In this document: positions 12,638 through 24,796 of the stretch, in pieces
How positions within the stretch are numbered: the stretch's first letter is position 1
How the letters are laid out: every line of letters starts with the position of its first letter
Program-made: the position numbers and the translations under genes
Assembly (NCBI GenBank): GCA_003996215.1
Contig: QJPP01003138.1
Coordinates: forward strand, 53,501-117,500
Source of the DNA: Jaltomata sinuosa
Lineage: Eukaryota > Streptophyta > Magnoliopsida > Solanales > Solanaceae
Length of the DNA stretch: 64,000 bases
Direction of reading: 5' to 3'
Notes under the pieces: generated by a model
The model's input: only the letters and a program-made list of their open reading frames with translations
What the model was told of the DNA's origin: nothing
Databases searched by the model: none

Positions 12638-15600
12638 GAGCTTAAGGCATTAGTAATTAGTCAATTCAATATACAAGAAAGTTCAATTCAGCAGTACACC
12701 GCTACTCACTTTCTTTATTGAGAAAATGCTATGGCTATCAACGATCTTTATTTCAAGGAAAGTAGCACTAGAAAAGCAAATAGGGAGTAAAATATGGAAC
12801 TCCTTTATTTCTGTAAATAAAGTTCCACAATGGAAGAAACTGTAACTATTATATTCTTTCTTAGTCTCTCTGGTCGTCGAGGGTGACAGCCTGCACAATG
12901 AGCGCTCACTGTTCATCTCACAGCATTTGTAGTCTCATCTCGAGGTGCATTATGTTTTCATTTGCCATGCTCATGCGGTCTCCTACGACGGCAGGGCTCG
13001 CCGGATGCAGGTGCCTCAAAAAGGCTCTTAAGGCAAATTAGCGTTGACCCAACTCATTCTCGATTTCCTGAATTTCTTGTGAAATTTGAAAAAGCCTTTC
13101 AGAAACTGCAAGAGCTGCCATAATAATAATTTTTCATTTTATTTTAGAGCTCGAAGGCTTATCGAGTTTCTATTTATAGAGTAGAAGTAGAGTAATCCCG
13201 CCGTGCCGCACGAATTTGATAATATGCACCATTTTTATGAGTTTTCCGCAGTTGAGTACTATACATGCCTGTTTAATGAGCAAACTAACTACAAAGTGAA
13301 GCCACACTGCCTATGTGAACAACCTTTGCATAACCAGCTTCAACAGTTACACCTAATCAATCACTTTTAGGATAAGCGAAATCGAAGAGGTTAGTTAGAA
13401 GGTAAGATGATCCTAGAGGCAAAGCCTTGGATTTTCTTTGGATTCCTTACCACCGGGGATTCCCCTATCCTCACTGTAGGAACATACTGAGGCTAAAATA
13501 GCCACAGTCTTTGTCTTTGAGTAAGTTGCTATTGAGATCAGCCCCTGGTAACATACTAAAGAATCATAAGAATCATATCCTGAGGACTAAAGAAAAGCTG
13601 CCTTGTAATCGAATCTGAAACTTTAAAATAAGGGTCTGTGAGAATTTCTTCTTTTAAAAGCTAGGAGATATTTAGTGTATTCTCCCTCACCACTTCGTCA
13701 GCAGGTAATAACTGCTATCTTTTTAGGTTTTTAAACCATCAGGACAGAATGCTTTTAGTGGCAAATAGAACGAAGCAGACAATATAACGCAATCTATCAA
13801 TTGTTGAGCTAAACCAACCTTTTCCCCTAAAGTAACCGAATTTAGGGATTTCTTGCTTTCCGAGGCATATCTGCCGTGATCTTCCCGACTGAACTCCTAT
13901 AGACTCAAGAGAAGTTGTAGGCCTTACTGAGCTAATTTAGTAAGCTATTCAAGCTCCTAGACCTCCATCTGCCTAGTCATTTCCTCAATAGATGACTTCC
14001 GCTTTAGGACTTCTCGGAGATTAATCGATCTATCTTAGTTACGACCAGATACAGATCGGGACGAGCTGCATCCTATTTAGATGTTTTAGTTAGGGCGGAA
14101 AGCTACCTATCTTCTTCTGTCCTTATCTTCAATGCTAAATTCCTGAAGTTACTTTGAAACATCAACATCATCAAATACGGCTACTGAAACTGCTACTTCC
14201 GAATCCCTGTGATGAACTGAAACTGAGTCTGATTCCACTTCTTTCCTTTCCTTTAGCAAGTAATTCATCTATCTATTTTACTCTCTCAGTTGGTTAGCTA
14301 GTGTCATTGTCCTTCTGCTTCTTACGAATGACCTAGGCATGTCAATGGACGAATAAGAGCGAAAAGAAAAGAGAAGACATGGAATTTGAGATACGTATTC
14401 ATTTCTCCTCTTAGCCCTTGTCCGAGATGTTATCTCCTTAACGCTATGTCTATCTTCTCTTCGATGCCTTAACTCAGACCTACTTAAATAGTTCCTCGTG
14501 CATTATGACTTCATGACTTATTCTTTTATTGGCACGGATGAATCAGTCAGACTAGGGAAGAGGAATACTTTCAGTTAGGATGCTAGGAGCTAGAAGGATA
14601 CGCCCATAGGCAGATAATTCACTGGCTTTCTAATCATAATGTTATTACGATAAGAATAATAATCATAAACCAAAGACTCATCTTTTAAGCAAGAGAGATT
14701 ATGGCATCCAACGAACTCAAGCACACACACATAGACAAACCATCCAAACAACATTACAAAGTGAACAACGGAAGACTACTAGTGTCACATGCAAACACAC
14801 TACTTTGGGTCGACGGACTCTTTCTCTCCGGTTGCGGGTGAGATCATGTCTTGGAGGAGGGCTCGTTTCCTGTCTTCCAGAGTGCTAATGCGGTCCTGGA
14901 TCCATTGCATGGCTGCAGCCACAAGCGCTATAGGGAATATGGATTCGCTTATCAACTCATTTCATTTCACATAGTTCAAGTTACACTCATTAGGGAGGTA
15001 GGTGCTCCCAAAAGGCATCCAGGGTTTGCTGTCGTCGGTATCGATGTTTTTCATTATTTGTTTTTAGTCTTTCAGCAGTCGCTGGATCCATATCCACCAA
15101 CCAAACTCAAAAACGCATTCCTTCCTCCATTCAGCCCATTGGGCAGTCTTTACCCTTCCTAATCGAAGAGACTTATGAGACAAACAACCAACTAGCTTAT
15201 ATCCTTCACTGCAAAACTGCTCCGAGTGGTTAGCAAACTATTGAAGTAGATAAGTTCCAGTCCGCATTTAGGAGACAACCCAGGTGAAGTAAAAGTATAA
15301 TGAGAAGCATTATGAATAGATAGAAAAAAATTTCATTCCTCACAATACGTCTTTAAGGAGTTACCGAGGAAGAAAGCAATAATGATAAAAGGAAAACAAG
15401 GTCCCTGATGACAGCTTATTTTATTATAGAAAAACAAAGGAAACCTATCCATAGTAAACAAGAACTAGGGCGCCCTCTTCCTTTGCGAAGTTGAACTCGG
15501 AAAGATAGGGAACTTCTTTCTATAAGCTGTAGAAATGGGACCGGTTAGAAGTCCTTGAATACATAGATTTCGGGTGTGATTGAGGAGCTTCTTGTGAAGG

Positions 15601-18600
15601 GATAACTTATGGTATTATGAGTTCAAGTTGTCTACGTTGAAAGAGTTGCTGACCTTTCATCTGGCATTTGATCAGACCTGAGACGAAGGATAATTGCGAG
15701 TGAACTTCCTTGTCTTCCCATTTGTGCTGAAACATTCCTTGACCTTCTTATAGATGGATTGTCCTTTTCCTATTCTTTGTCCTGTCTCCTACCTCTTATA
15801 GAACCCACTAGCTCTCATTCGCTGGACAGTTCTAGAATCGGAGAGAAAGGGAAAGATATGTATCATTGCCAATAGAATGAAGACCAATGCACTATGTACT
15901 AGTCTTGGTTCCACTTTTGATGAATAAGGATATTATGTAGTTGATGGTAAATTCCCTCTTCTTCACTTCCTACTCTCCAAAGCGCCTACCTTGGATTCGA
16001 TGGAGTCCTCTATAGGTAGTTATCCGGTCTTTCCCGCTGTGAATTGAGACAATCGGTGGAAAGCAACTAAACTCTGCCCTTACAACGGCTTTGGATATGT
16101 TCTACCATCTCATCCCTAGTGAAGTTGTCTCCATCAGCTGTTTTCAACATATTGTCTGGGCCGTGTCTCAGTAGTTCGGTAGGGGAAATCAAAAGCTAGG
16201 GTTACTTCAGAGAGCCCCTTCCTAGTCCTGTGTTACTAATCTTTAGCAGTTCCTCTTGTTTTCCCACCAGAGGCTTACTGTGTTGATTTCCTAGTCTTTG
16301 CTTCCGGGTTTGATGTTCTTTCCTAAGAATCTCTGAATCGCACAGGGAAAGGGAATTCCTTACCTATCCACCTATACTCAGCTAGGGAAAGAAAGACAAA
16401 TGCTTCCTATTCTTCTATTGGAATTTCCTTCATTTAAGTTGACATTAGATCAACAAGCGTGTAGAATGATTCTTTCTTGAAGATGTTAAGTGTGTGCCAG
16501 TTTGAGGGGAAAAAAAGAATGGAAATCTTTTCAATTATGCCGACCAAAATTGGGAATATTGAAGTCCCTACTAATTAATAAATAGAACGCCGGTTTGAAA
16601 TTCGAAATCAAACGATGATGGGGTGTTTGACATGATAGTTAGAGATGGAAGTGGTGAGGAAAATAAAATTGGTGTTATTCTGTACAAGAACAAGAAATGA
16701 TACAATGATTTTGAATTTAGTAGAATTGGGGCGAGAAAACAAAGATGCATTAATCTAGTAAGGCCCTAAATAAAAGGTAAAATAAGTCGATCGCTTCCGG
16801 GAGCTTAAACCAAGGCCTTAAGAGCTGGCTAACGAGCCTACAAGTAAGATGGGGAACCTCGGAAAGGTTCACACTGAATACTAAGCCAATCTCGACAAAA
16901 AGGCGTCCGAATAAGCCCCATCTAAAATATGAGTCTAGTAATTAGGATTATCCCTACCTTCCCTAGAAGCAAGCCTAATGAAATAATCTCACAAAAAAGA
17001 TGAAATTCCCTCTAAGCGCTTATGGCAGGAGATGCTTATGGTATGAGATCAATTGGTTCAGAAAAAGAGCTACTAAAAGGTAAACGTTTTCCCAGATCAA
17101 GAACAAAGTCTTTATCCTCACCGACAAAGCAGAGTACTAATACCGATCAAAACAAGTCTTACCTCGAATATTCTATATATATAAGATATAGTGTGGATCT
17201 ATTCCAATAGTTTCAGGTAAGCCTGATAGAGCACAATTGGTAATAAAGCAAAGCCGTGCCTGAAAGTGAGTTCCTTTTTTTTCTATTCTTTCTTCCCCTT
17301 GCGTATAAAGATAACCCTCTCCACGTTTAAGTAGCTAAGACGTTGTTGCGGGGGAAAGCATCAGGAGAAGTGGGAGATGGTCTGTTTAACTGAATGACCC
17401 ATCTATCTACCCCTCATGTAAGAGAGTCGAAGACTTCGAATACACCGGTAGTTCATATCCTATTTCTATCTATTGAAAGAAGTGGTACTTTCATCCGGTC
17501 GGTCTCTCTTCCCGAGCATCTTCATTTCATCCTTCAAGCCAGGGCAAAGCAATCTATCATACCGATCTTGCTAAACAAGGTATCCATTGAAAGAAAATCC
17601 TTGCCATTGCTCTAAGAGAATGGGGTTAGTTGGCGGACTTGATGTCATCTAAGTCAACTGGGGAAATCGGCTCCGATCCTCACATCCGTTCCGAGCCGAA
17701 TAAACCAATCCGTTCAATGATCCTCGTACCTATTTCTCGAGGCCTGCCCCTAATACTATCCGTACCTAAGCACCAGATAAATCCCTATCTTTCCGAAAGC
17801 TTCTGAAGGAATAGAATCAATCATCTCATCAGCTTACATATATAGTCAGAGTCGCACAACAACTACTAAATCGGGAGGAAGGAGTCTATCTACCTGCCTC
17901 GCTTCTGGTTGGGAACGACGGAACTTACTAATTCACTATTTTCACTTCTTTAGGGGTGAAGAGAATCACCTGTTGATGCAGACGGTCTTAGAAGCTATCT
18001 TACTTCCCTAGGAAGAGGCTTCATCTGTTGTTCTTGCTAACGTTGAATCCGCTCATTTTTTGCTTGAATAAATTGAATAATTGAAAGTGGTTAAGTCATT
18101 GATAGAGATAAATCGTATCCCCTAGCATTATACTAGTTATCCTTCCGGTTAGATTTGTTTTCATAGCCCTATACCCTAAAGGGGGATCCTTTTAAGACAG
18201 AAATCGTGTACTGATTGCCGATATGCTAATGCAGTATAGTTGATTAGGTACTCTATTTTGGGAGACCCCTCTCTCTCTTTCATACTCATTCTGTTAGGAT
18301 AAAGTACTCCCACAAATCTTCCACCCTATAGAGAGGTGGCCTCGATCGAAAAATATTCTTCCTTTCATGATTGATTGCTAGCAGTAAGAATACTTTCCCG
18401 GGCGAAAGAAAGCAAAGAAAGTCAGGTTCTTTCAGATCCTAATAAGCGGGTAACTAAGTTCTCCTCGTTAAGTAAGAAGTAAGGCCTTACTTTTCAAGCG
18501 AAGATCATAACCGATTCAATCAATGCGACTTCGTCTCACCAGTAGAAAAGGAAGAAAGAGGGAGGTCGTCAGTGTAGAAAGAGAATCTTCTCTTTAAGAA

Positions 18601-18965
18601 AATTCCCTCTTATGCGCTATCCGATCTCGATGAAGCTAATGGGTTAGCCATGATCCTATCAATTTACTAGTTTAATTTCAGGACTTCTCCTGAAGAATGA
18701 CCAATGGAACCGACCGTCTCAAAGTAGTGATCTCTTGGCATAGCTGAAAGTCGATGTAAGAAAGCACGTTCCTCGCGTAGAAGCCCGAACTCTTGGATGA
18801 AGGTCAGATTTAGCGAATAGCTTTCCCACTCTCCTTGCTTTCTCTCAAAAATTTCATCCTCTGATGAACCACTGATTGCTTGGTTGAGTTCTCCCACATA
18901 GCGTCAAGGAATCGAAGCAATCCTGAGATCGTATGGCATAGCGCAAAGTAGACATCTTCGTGATT
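11558..18965. other. Unassigned spacer
   Basis: No conserved gene was recognised over 7.4 kb. Open frames are below about 105 codons (longest 14851-15162, plus) and lack known motifs. A TA microsatellite lies at 12600-12634. Base composition is moderately AT-rich throughout, as in plant mitochondrial spacer. Confidence 0.4.
12600..12634. repeat. TA dinucleotide microsatellite, about 17 units
   Basis: An uninterrupted TA run from 12600 to 12634. Pure dinucleotide tracts this long are common in plant nuclear DNA and, as far as I know, less usual in plant mitochondrial genomes. Confidence 0.95.
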
Positions 18966-19098
18966 CTAGGTAAGAAAAATCCCCTTTAGCCCAAAAAGAC
19001 AGGATGTATTCCAATGAAATGCTCTGGATTCTCGATGGACTATAATGAGGAGGATGACAGACCTATCACAATCGACTAAGAGGAAAATCGCCCCTGGT

Positions 19099-20319
19099 TC
19101 AAATCCAAAAAGTTTGATTTTCCCGGTTGAAAACAAGGATGAGACCACATTTTGGCAAAGGGTCATCATATGCACACAAGTAATAAAGAAAGCTATGTAG
19201 AGCATGAACCTCATCCAAGGTGTTCCCACATTCAAGATTACTATTAAGCTCAAGGAATTTGGCAAGAAAGTCATTACAAGTGGGGATACACAAGGATGAA
19301 GTGATTTCCCTTAAGGACACATCACCTTTCTTCTTCAAACATCTTCCCAAAAGGAAAGTGTAATCCAATGGAGTCATGCTACTAGAGGGATGGAGGGACC
19401 TATCAAAATAAATTTCATTCAAAGACAAATGATCCTCCAAAGAATTTGATTCTCCTCTATTCAAGAGTTTAAGCATGCTCTCAAGAGTCCATTCTAAGGC
19501 CTCATCTTGTCCATCCATATAAGTGTGACAAGAAGTTGGCAACATGAGCTTGGTACCAAGTGTACTCCATGGACTCTCCCAAATGCAACCAATAGATTTG
19601 GCACCCAAAACAAAGATGCCATGCAATTGTTGCACACTAGAGACAATTAAAGATGTGAATGAGGATGCATCAAATTTTTCATGGTACGGTATGACATCAT
19701 ACAATTTCCAAATTTTACCTATCATGATAAAGATGTCATCATGCCTCCATGGGTCACTAAGAATAGGAGGGGGTGGGTACATACCATTAGGACGAGGTTT
19801 TGAGTTTGCTTCTTTGTCCTCCACATGTGTCTTGTATGACCCCTCCATTTCATGCATCATTTTGGACCAAGAGGTTTGGTCCACCTTCTTCTTCTTAGGA
19901 GCTCCCTCGGTAGGTGACTCCTCCAATGAGATCTTAGGGTGAGATGCTTTACCCTTTTCCTTCAAGTACCCATCAACCCATGGGAGTTTGTCCCTCCCTT
20001 GAGTTAACTTTCCTTCAATTTCTCCAAAGTTGGAATTCCCACGGAGCGGTAAGAATTCCGTTTGGCTTTCATTTCCATGTTGGTGAGGAATTCCTTTTGG
20101 TTCCTCCTTGGGAAGTTGTTCCACATGTTCCTTCAAAAGTGAAGAGTGGATACTAGGCAAAATGCTAGTTCCGTGGTTAGTAGGTAACAAGAGATTGGTG
20201 TTGACAAGTCCCACAATTAAGTGTTCCTTGTCCACCTCTTTTAAGTCACTCCTTGGCTCATCAATCACACACCACTTGTTTCCATGAGCCAAGTCTTTCT
20301 CCTCTTGAATAGGAGACAT
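19099..20319 (-). CDS. 406-aa protein of unknown function, nuclear-type
   Basis: This is the longest intact frame in the window, starting at an ATG on the minus strand. Residues 1-190 are hydrophilic, with many Lys, Glu and Pro, a basic APKKKKV patch at 140-146 and PPPP at 182-185. Residues about 190-400 look globular, with W, C and hydrophobic periodicity. I recognise no mitochondrial family, catalytic motif or zinc knuckle. Codon use and composition differ from mitochondrial membrane proteins. It resembles the uncharacterised proteins linked to plant nuclear retroelements, but that is an impression and not an identification. The frame ends where similarity to the downstream DNA is unknown, so its C-terminus may be artificial. 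Confidence 0.5.
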   Translation of the reverse strand: MSPIQEEKDLAHGNKWCVIDEPRSDLKEVDKEHLIVGLVNTNLLLPTNHGTSILPSIHSSLLKEHVEQLPKEEPKGIPHQHGNESQTEFLPLRGNSNFGEIEGKLTQGRDKLPWVDGYLKEKGKASHPKISLEESPTEGAPKKKKVDQTSWSKMMHEMEGSYKTHVEDKEANSKPRPNGMYPPPPILSDPWRHDDIFIMIGKIWKLYDVIPYHEKFDASSFTSLIVSSVQQLHGIFVLGAKSIGCIWESPWSTLGTKLMLPTSCHTYMDGQDEALEWTLESMLKLLNRGESNSLEDHLSLNEIYFDRSLHPSSSMTPLDYTFLLGRCLKKKGDVSLREITSSLCIPTCNDFLAKFLELNSNLECGNTLDEVHALHSFLYYLCAYDDPLPKCGLILVFNRENQTFWI

Positions 20320-20921
20320 TTACTTTTTCCTCTTCTCCATCTCTTCCTTCTCTGGGTGATAAACAAGGTGGATCCATGGCAGCTGCTTGTAGTTCTGTGG
20401 CTATTGAAGGACGCACAACACCAAGGTATGTTGCTTTTTACTCTCTCTTCTTTCCTCTACTTCTCCATGCTGTTGAACCATGGTATCTCTCTCGTAGATG
20501 GTCTCGGAGGATCCATCTGTGTCTGAGTATGAAAGAAAGGGTCACGAGCACAAATATCTTCCAAAGGTAAGTCCAGATCTAACTCTCTCTCTTCCTTTAC
20601 CTTGCTAACAGCCTTCCCCTTACTGTGATTTCACTTTTGGTCTACTTCTAAAGGTTTAGGTGATGCAATCTCAGAAGAAGGAGCCTCTCTCCAACCTTTA
20701 GTAGCTGAACATTGATTGTCAAGCTTAGCAGTGTCTCCTGGATGATTGGGGGAAGTCATTTTTTGATAGCTAGTACATACTAGGCTAGCTTTATGCACAG
20801 CTTTTATGTCCTGCAGTTGACATACACTTATGTAGATAGTCCTGCTGTGTATTCTATCACTATGATCTGCCTCTCCTCTGTGACAATGCATGTTTATCTT
20901 TCCTAAATGACTGGTTAACTA

Positions 20922-21461
20922 TTACTGTGTTTCTGCTGCTTGCTTGATGGGTCTGGTTTTGATTCTTAGCTTAGGGACCTGGGCCTTATCTAGGATGAGT
21001 ACTCTCCTACCCTGTTCTGGAAGACTCTGATAAGTGTGGAATTGTCTGATTCCTTCCAGCCCTATGACATTATTAGCAATGAAATCAGCTAACTGATTTC
21101 CTTCCCTCAGAGTGTGTTTGACTCTAGCTTTGAGCTGGATGATCAATGTTTGACATTCCTCAATTAGCTCTACCCTTTCCCAAGGTATCCTCCATGAATC
21201 TTGTAGGAAGTGAGTGAGACAGAGAGAGTCAGTTTCCATAATCACCTCCTCCAATCCAATCCTTTTACAATGTCTTAGAGCTTCTAGCATATCAATTATT
21301 TCTGCCTCTATGTTAGTCCTGAGCCCTAAGTCTTCCCCTTGAGCATAAATCAGATTACCTGTGAAATCTCTCAGGCAAAAACCATAAGAACTGATCCCAG
21401 GATTACCTCTGCATGCTCCATCAGTATTGCACTTCACTTTATTCCTCAGTGGTGGAACCAA
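20922..21461 (-). CDS. RNase H domain of plant non-LTR retroelement
   Basis: The frame encodes an RNase H fold of the type found at the C-terminus of plant LINE polyproteins and related genes. All four expected acidic residues are visible: Asp14 in NTDGA, Glu54 in NIEAE, Asp78 in METDS and Asp126 in REGNQLADF. The enzyme class cleaves RNA in RNA-DNA hybrids during reverse transcription. The track start is a TTG; the frame also opens further upstream, so this is the tail of a longer polyprotein cut off by the insertion boundary near 21480. No reverse transcriptase precedes it. About 50 residues after the domain are unassigned. Confidence 0.85.
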   Translation of the reverse strand: MVPPLRNKVKCNTDGACRGNPGISSYGFCLRDFTGNLIYAQGEDLGLRTNIEAEIIDMLEALRHCKRIGLEEVIMETDSLCLTHFLQDSWRIPWERVELIEECQTLIIQLKARVKHTLREGNQLADFIANNVIGLEGIRQFHTYQSLPEQGRRVLILDKAQVPKLRIKTRPIKQAAETQ

Positions 21462-21508
21462 CCAAGATCTATGTCGTCCAACCCGACCTCAGACTCTTTC
21501 TTCCCGAC

Positions 21509-22009
21509 CTATTTGACTCTCTGGCCGTAGTTATTTAGGTGGTATTCTGAGATTGAATTCCTCTCAGGAACACACGAAACAAAGATAGAACTGGGTAAAT
21601 AGAAATGGAAAAGAGATGTTTCTATTTCATCCAAATTATAAGCTTTTTCTACGTCCATATGATCTACTAAAGTAGATCGGTATTGACTATATAATAAAAG
21701 CAGATCTTGGTCCATGGAGTCCCTAGAAGGTAAGAAATCCAACCTGTTCGATGCTTCTTTGGCCAAATACGATATACAAGTGGGACCTGCACTATGAACA
21801 AGCTGTGCGAAAAACCATTTCTTTTTTCCGGTTCCAAAATAACTTGGGCGAAATAGGGTTCTACCGGGAAACCATGGATTTTTGAGTTTACGCCATTGGT
21901 TACTGGTTGAGCCACTGGAACGGAATGAGATAAGAATCTCTGGAAATATTTCCTCTCCACTTACTCGTAACAGGCTTTTCTTCTGTAGAAGACTTCTTTC
22001 GAATGGCAT
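21509..22009 (-). CDS. rpl10: Ribosomal protein L10, mitochondrial (rpl10)
   Basis: An intact 166-codon minus-strand frame matching the plant mitochondrial L10 protein as I remember it. L10 anchors the L7/L12 stalk on the large mitoribosomal subunit. Matching segments include VSGEE, ISFRSSG.TSNQWR.LKN, GRTLFRPS.FGTG, FFAQL.HSAGPTC and SRDSMDQDLLLLY. The length is close to the usual 155-165. The ATG at 22007-22009 opens the conserved N-terminus. Unlike cox3 and nad7 nearby, it has no internal stop. Its last residues differ from those I recall, so the C-terminus may be altered. The retroelement block begins just past its stop. It could be a lucky survivor in a nuclear copy or a working gene. 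Confidence 0.75.
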   Translation of the reverse strand: MPFERSLLQKKSLLRVSGEEIFPEILISFRSSGSTSNQWRKLKNPWFPGRTLFRPSYFGTGKKKWFFAQLVHSAGPTCISYLAKEASNRLDFLPSRDSMDQDLLLLYSQYRSTLVDHMDVEKAYNLDEIETSLFHFYLPSSIFVSCVPERNSISEYHLNNYGQRVK

Positions 22010-22443
22010 AATTGTCCGACACTACATTCCTCGATCTTCAAAGAAAACTGACTCCTCCTACTCCTCCTTCTCCTGAAGGATAGGATCCTCCTTGGTCCTT
22101 CTTTCACTAATGGTCTCACCATTTTCTAGTAGTAGTAGTTTGCGCGAGGGACTATCCTTTCTATCGCTTGCCCTTGCCTTTCACTCTCATTTGGTCTCTT
22201 TCTTCTAAAAAATAAAGCGAAGCAAAGAGCATGGCAAAGAAGCAGCCAGCTGACTGCCCCCTTCCACTCGGCCTTTCTTCGTTGTGTGAATAAGTTCTTA
22301 GTCTGTATGGGCATTCTGGGCAGGCCGCAATAAGTCGCTAGTCGAAGGTTTAGATCAATCGTAATTCATCACCATCTTGCCCGCCTCCAATTGATGACTG
22401 GCTATTATATAAGTGTTGACCTAAGCCCCTGCGCAGGGGCTCG

Positions 22444-22479
22444 GCTCCCGAACCGTACGTGAGCTTTCTCGTAGGGCTC
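22444..22479 (-). other. Group II intron domain V (orphan)
   Basis: On the minus strand a domain V hairpin (GAGCCCTACGAGAAAGCTC then ACGTACGGTTC) is followed by a GC-rich hairpin, AGCCCCTGCGCAGGGGCT at about 22425-22442, that fits domain VI. This is the 3' end of a plant mitochondrial group II intron. The exon should begin near 22415 on the minus strand. A frame of about 20 codons follows to a TAA, but I cannot match it to an exon. It lies about 430 bp upstream of rpl10. Confidence 0.7.
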
Positions 22480-23190
22480 TTCCTAAGAACTTAAAGCCCC
22501 TTCTCTCTAAATAGAAAAAAATGCATTTACAAGACAAAAAACACTTTTTCAAAAAGCCTTCGCCCGCCTATTCAACGGGGCTATTAGAGAAGCTGCTTCG
22601 TTCCTTGACTTCTTTTCTCAGTCAATCTTCCTTGTTCCTTAGTGTAGTCTCGGTCCATAGTTTAAGACTCCGTTCCTTATAGCCTAGTCTATATCCACAG
22701 CTGACGTGACTCTGTACCGATGCCTTTCCCTTTGTATAGTATACGGCTAAGTGACTTCATAACCTTAACCTACTTTTTTTCTTACTGTAGCATAGGCCTT
22801 CGTCAGGCTTTCATCCTTTTGCCTATAGACGGCGGCTTGGCTTCGCTATCACTCATGACTTGGTATAGAGCCGTGTAGTCATCGGTTTTACCACCAGAAT
22901 GCCTATGAGATAGTGGTCGGCCTTTCGAATTCTTCCTTACTTTTCTGAGAAGCCCTTTACGACTATACTATAAAGGACAGGGGGGTGTTCACCTTTGGAA
23001 ACTTAGCTACTTAAGTCCTTCTCAGAAAGTCAAAGTAAGGGCGAACGGCATTCTATTCTACAGCTACAACACTGAATATTTCTTATTAATATTAAACATC
23101 TTAATAGTAGAACTACTTTCTACTAAACAAGGAAACCTTCGGTTCCTTTTGTTTGAATAAACGCTGCTTATTTTAGTTTACATTCAAACC

Positions 23191-23280
23191 AAAGTAAACC
23201 AAACCTAAGCGATCACGACATCTTGTTGATATTGATTGAAGAGTTTGATGGAGTTTAGCTGACTGAATCTATAAACCTAG
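23191..23280 (+). repeat. Dispersed repeat copy 2 (pair with 6758-6848)
   Basis: Second copy of the diverged roughly 90-bp spacer repeat described at 6758. It contains an extra AAGAGTTTGATGGAGTTT-type stretch in its middle. Confidence 0.7.
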
Positions 23281-23696
23281 AAAGTTGTTGTCACTGTTTT
23301 TTATTTGAATTTGACTCTATAGGTAGGTGTCGGCGGGGATTGCGTAATGTAGTTGTAGTTAAGGCTGAAGTATCGATTTTTATTTTAGAAGATCTACTGA
23401 AGTACCAAAGGCGAACGGGGCTCCCAGGCCGGGACGTCTGGAAGAATGCTTGGCCTCCTGCGCTGGAAGCGAGACCCTAAGGGTGAGCTTATGGAGGTTA
23501 GCTTCTAGCACTAAATAATAGGCATTAGGCATTCTTAGCTGAAAGGAGGCAAGCAAATGAAGGGAGGCATTACGGGTCGACTACAAGAAAAGAAAAGCTT
23601 CGTAGACTCATTCAAGTCGCTTATAGAATGCCGATAACTATTTTCCACTTAATAAGTGAAGGGGAGAGGGAAGCGAGGCTTAGCGAGCTTTATAAG

Positions 23697-23714
23697 GCCG
23701 ACCACTACATAAGC
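23697..23714 (+). repeat. 18-bp dispersed motif, copy 2
   Basis: Identical core GCCGACCACTACATAAGC to the copy at 6943. Confidence 0.65.
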
Positions 23715-24779
23715 CGCTGGCGGAGAAAGCTCGAAGAGCTTCCCTTCATTCATTACTAAGCCAAGGTCCCAGGTCTCCGAGTCAGCCCGCGCTTTTTTGA
23801 AGAATCCTGCACCCATGGGCATACGGCCTGGCAGGCCTTCCCTTTCTGCCGGAGCTTCATGGGCGTTGCCCCGTTCCCCAATCAGATGTTTCAATGTGAG
23901 CTATACTCCGCGAGGAGCCAAACGGGCGTATGGCCTTGCCTTGCCATTTGACCTCTTTTCCCATGTGACTAGGAATGCTCAGTGACAACCTCTCAATTGT
24001 CACCGCATGGCCTCTCTTGCTACCACGGTAGCACCTAGTGTGGTCAGCACCAATCGTGTTCGGGCAATGAAGCTTACACTCATTCACATTGTTTCATCCT
24101 GCTATGCCCTGGGCCTTTTGCTCTTCTAACGTAAAAGGTGGCCAGTCATTCGTCAAGGCCCAGGAATCCACTGGACATCTCAGCGGCGGGATTTGATACC
24201 CGCATCCGATCAAAGTTGCATTTTAGTGCTCCCCTAACATAAAGGGGAGCTTTTTCTAAGTGGGTCGCTTCGTGCAAGACATTGCTTAGGACCAATGGGT
24301 CACACAACAGGTGCACGATCTACTTTGCACGTTCCATCCTTCAGCCCTTCGCCTATCGGCTTGGAAGGCAAGCTACCTTGATCTATCTTCGGCTTCAATT
24401 CGTTACGCTCAGAAGATATAACAAGCCCTAAAGTCTCTTTCCACCTAAAACTCTGCCAAGAGAGCGCTGATTTACGTTTGATCCTATGTACCCATAGAAT
24501 GTTATGCATTCTCCACTTTTGAATCTCTCAAAGAGAGAACGTGTTTTTTCCTCTGACTTTCTCTCTCATTCGCGGAGCGAAGAAAGAGGGATTTGCCCCA
24601 ACTACCGCTATCCTTGGGAAACCAAAAGAGCTATCGAAGGAAAGGGATGCAGTCTCTCCCTTGGCCTTTGGAGAGAAGAGGGCAGAGAAGAAAACGTCCT
24701 TCACGCAAGTTTTTTTGCTTCCTGCATCCTTACCAGTAAAAAAGGGTCTCTTCGACCAAGAAGGCATTCTGGTAGGAAG

Positions 24780-24796
24780 GCCGACCACTACATAAG
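24780..24796 (+). repeat. 18-bp dispersed motif, copy 3
   Basis: Core GCCGACCACTACATAAG; the last base diverges from the other two copies. Confidence 0.65.

Larger units (their letters stand above)
19099..21480 (-). mobile_element. Nuclear-type retroelement-derived block
   Basis: A roughly 2.4-kb minus-strand block contains a 406-codon open frame of nuclear style (19099-20319) and, on its upstream side, an RNase H domain typical of plant non-LTR retroelements (20922-21461). No reverse transcriptase, LTR or target-site duplication was seen, so this is a fragment and not a whole element. Its edge lies within about 30 bp of the rpl10 stop codon. Its long open frames contrast with the broken respiratory genes around it, which suggests it arrived later or decays differently. 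Whether the two frames belong to one element is inference. Confidence 0.6.

Noticed and set aside
21667..21960. 97-codon minus-strand frame inside rpl10
   Set aside because: It is a shadow of rpl10 in another frame.
24180..24260. tRNA-like GCGGGTATCAAATCCCGC arm on the minus strand
   Set aside because: A T-arm-like hairpin is present, but no matching acceptor, D or anticodon arms were found.
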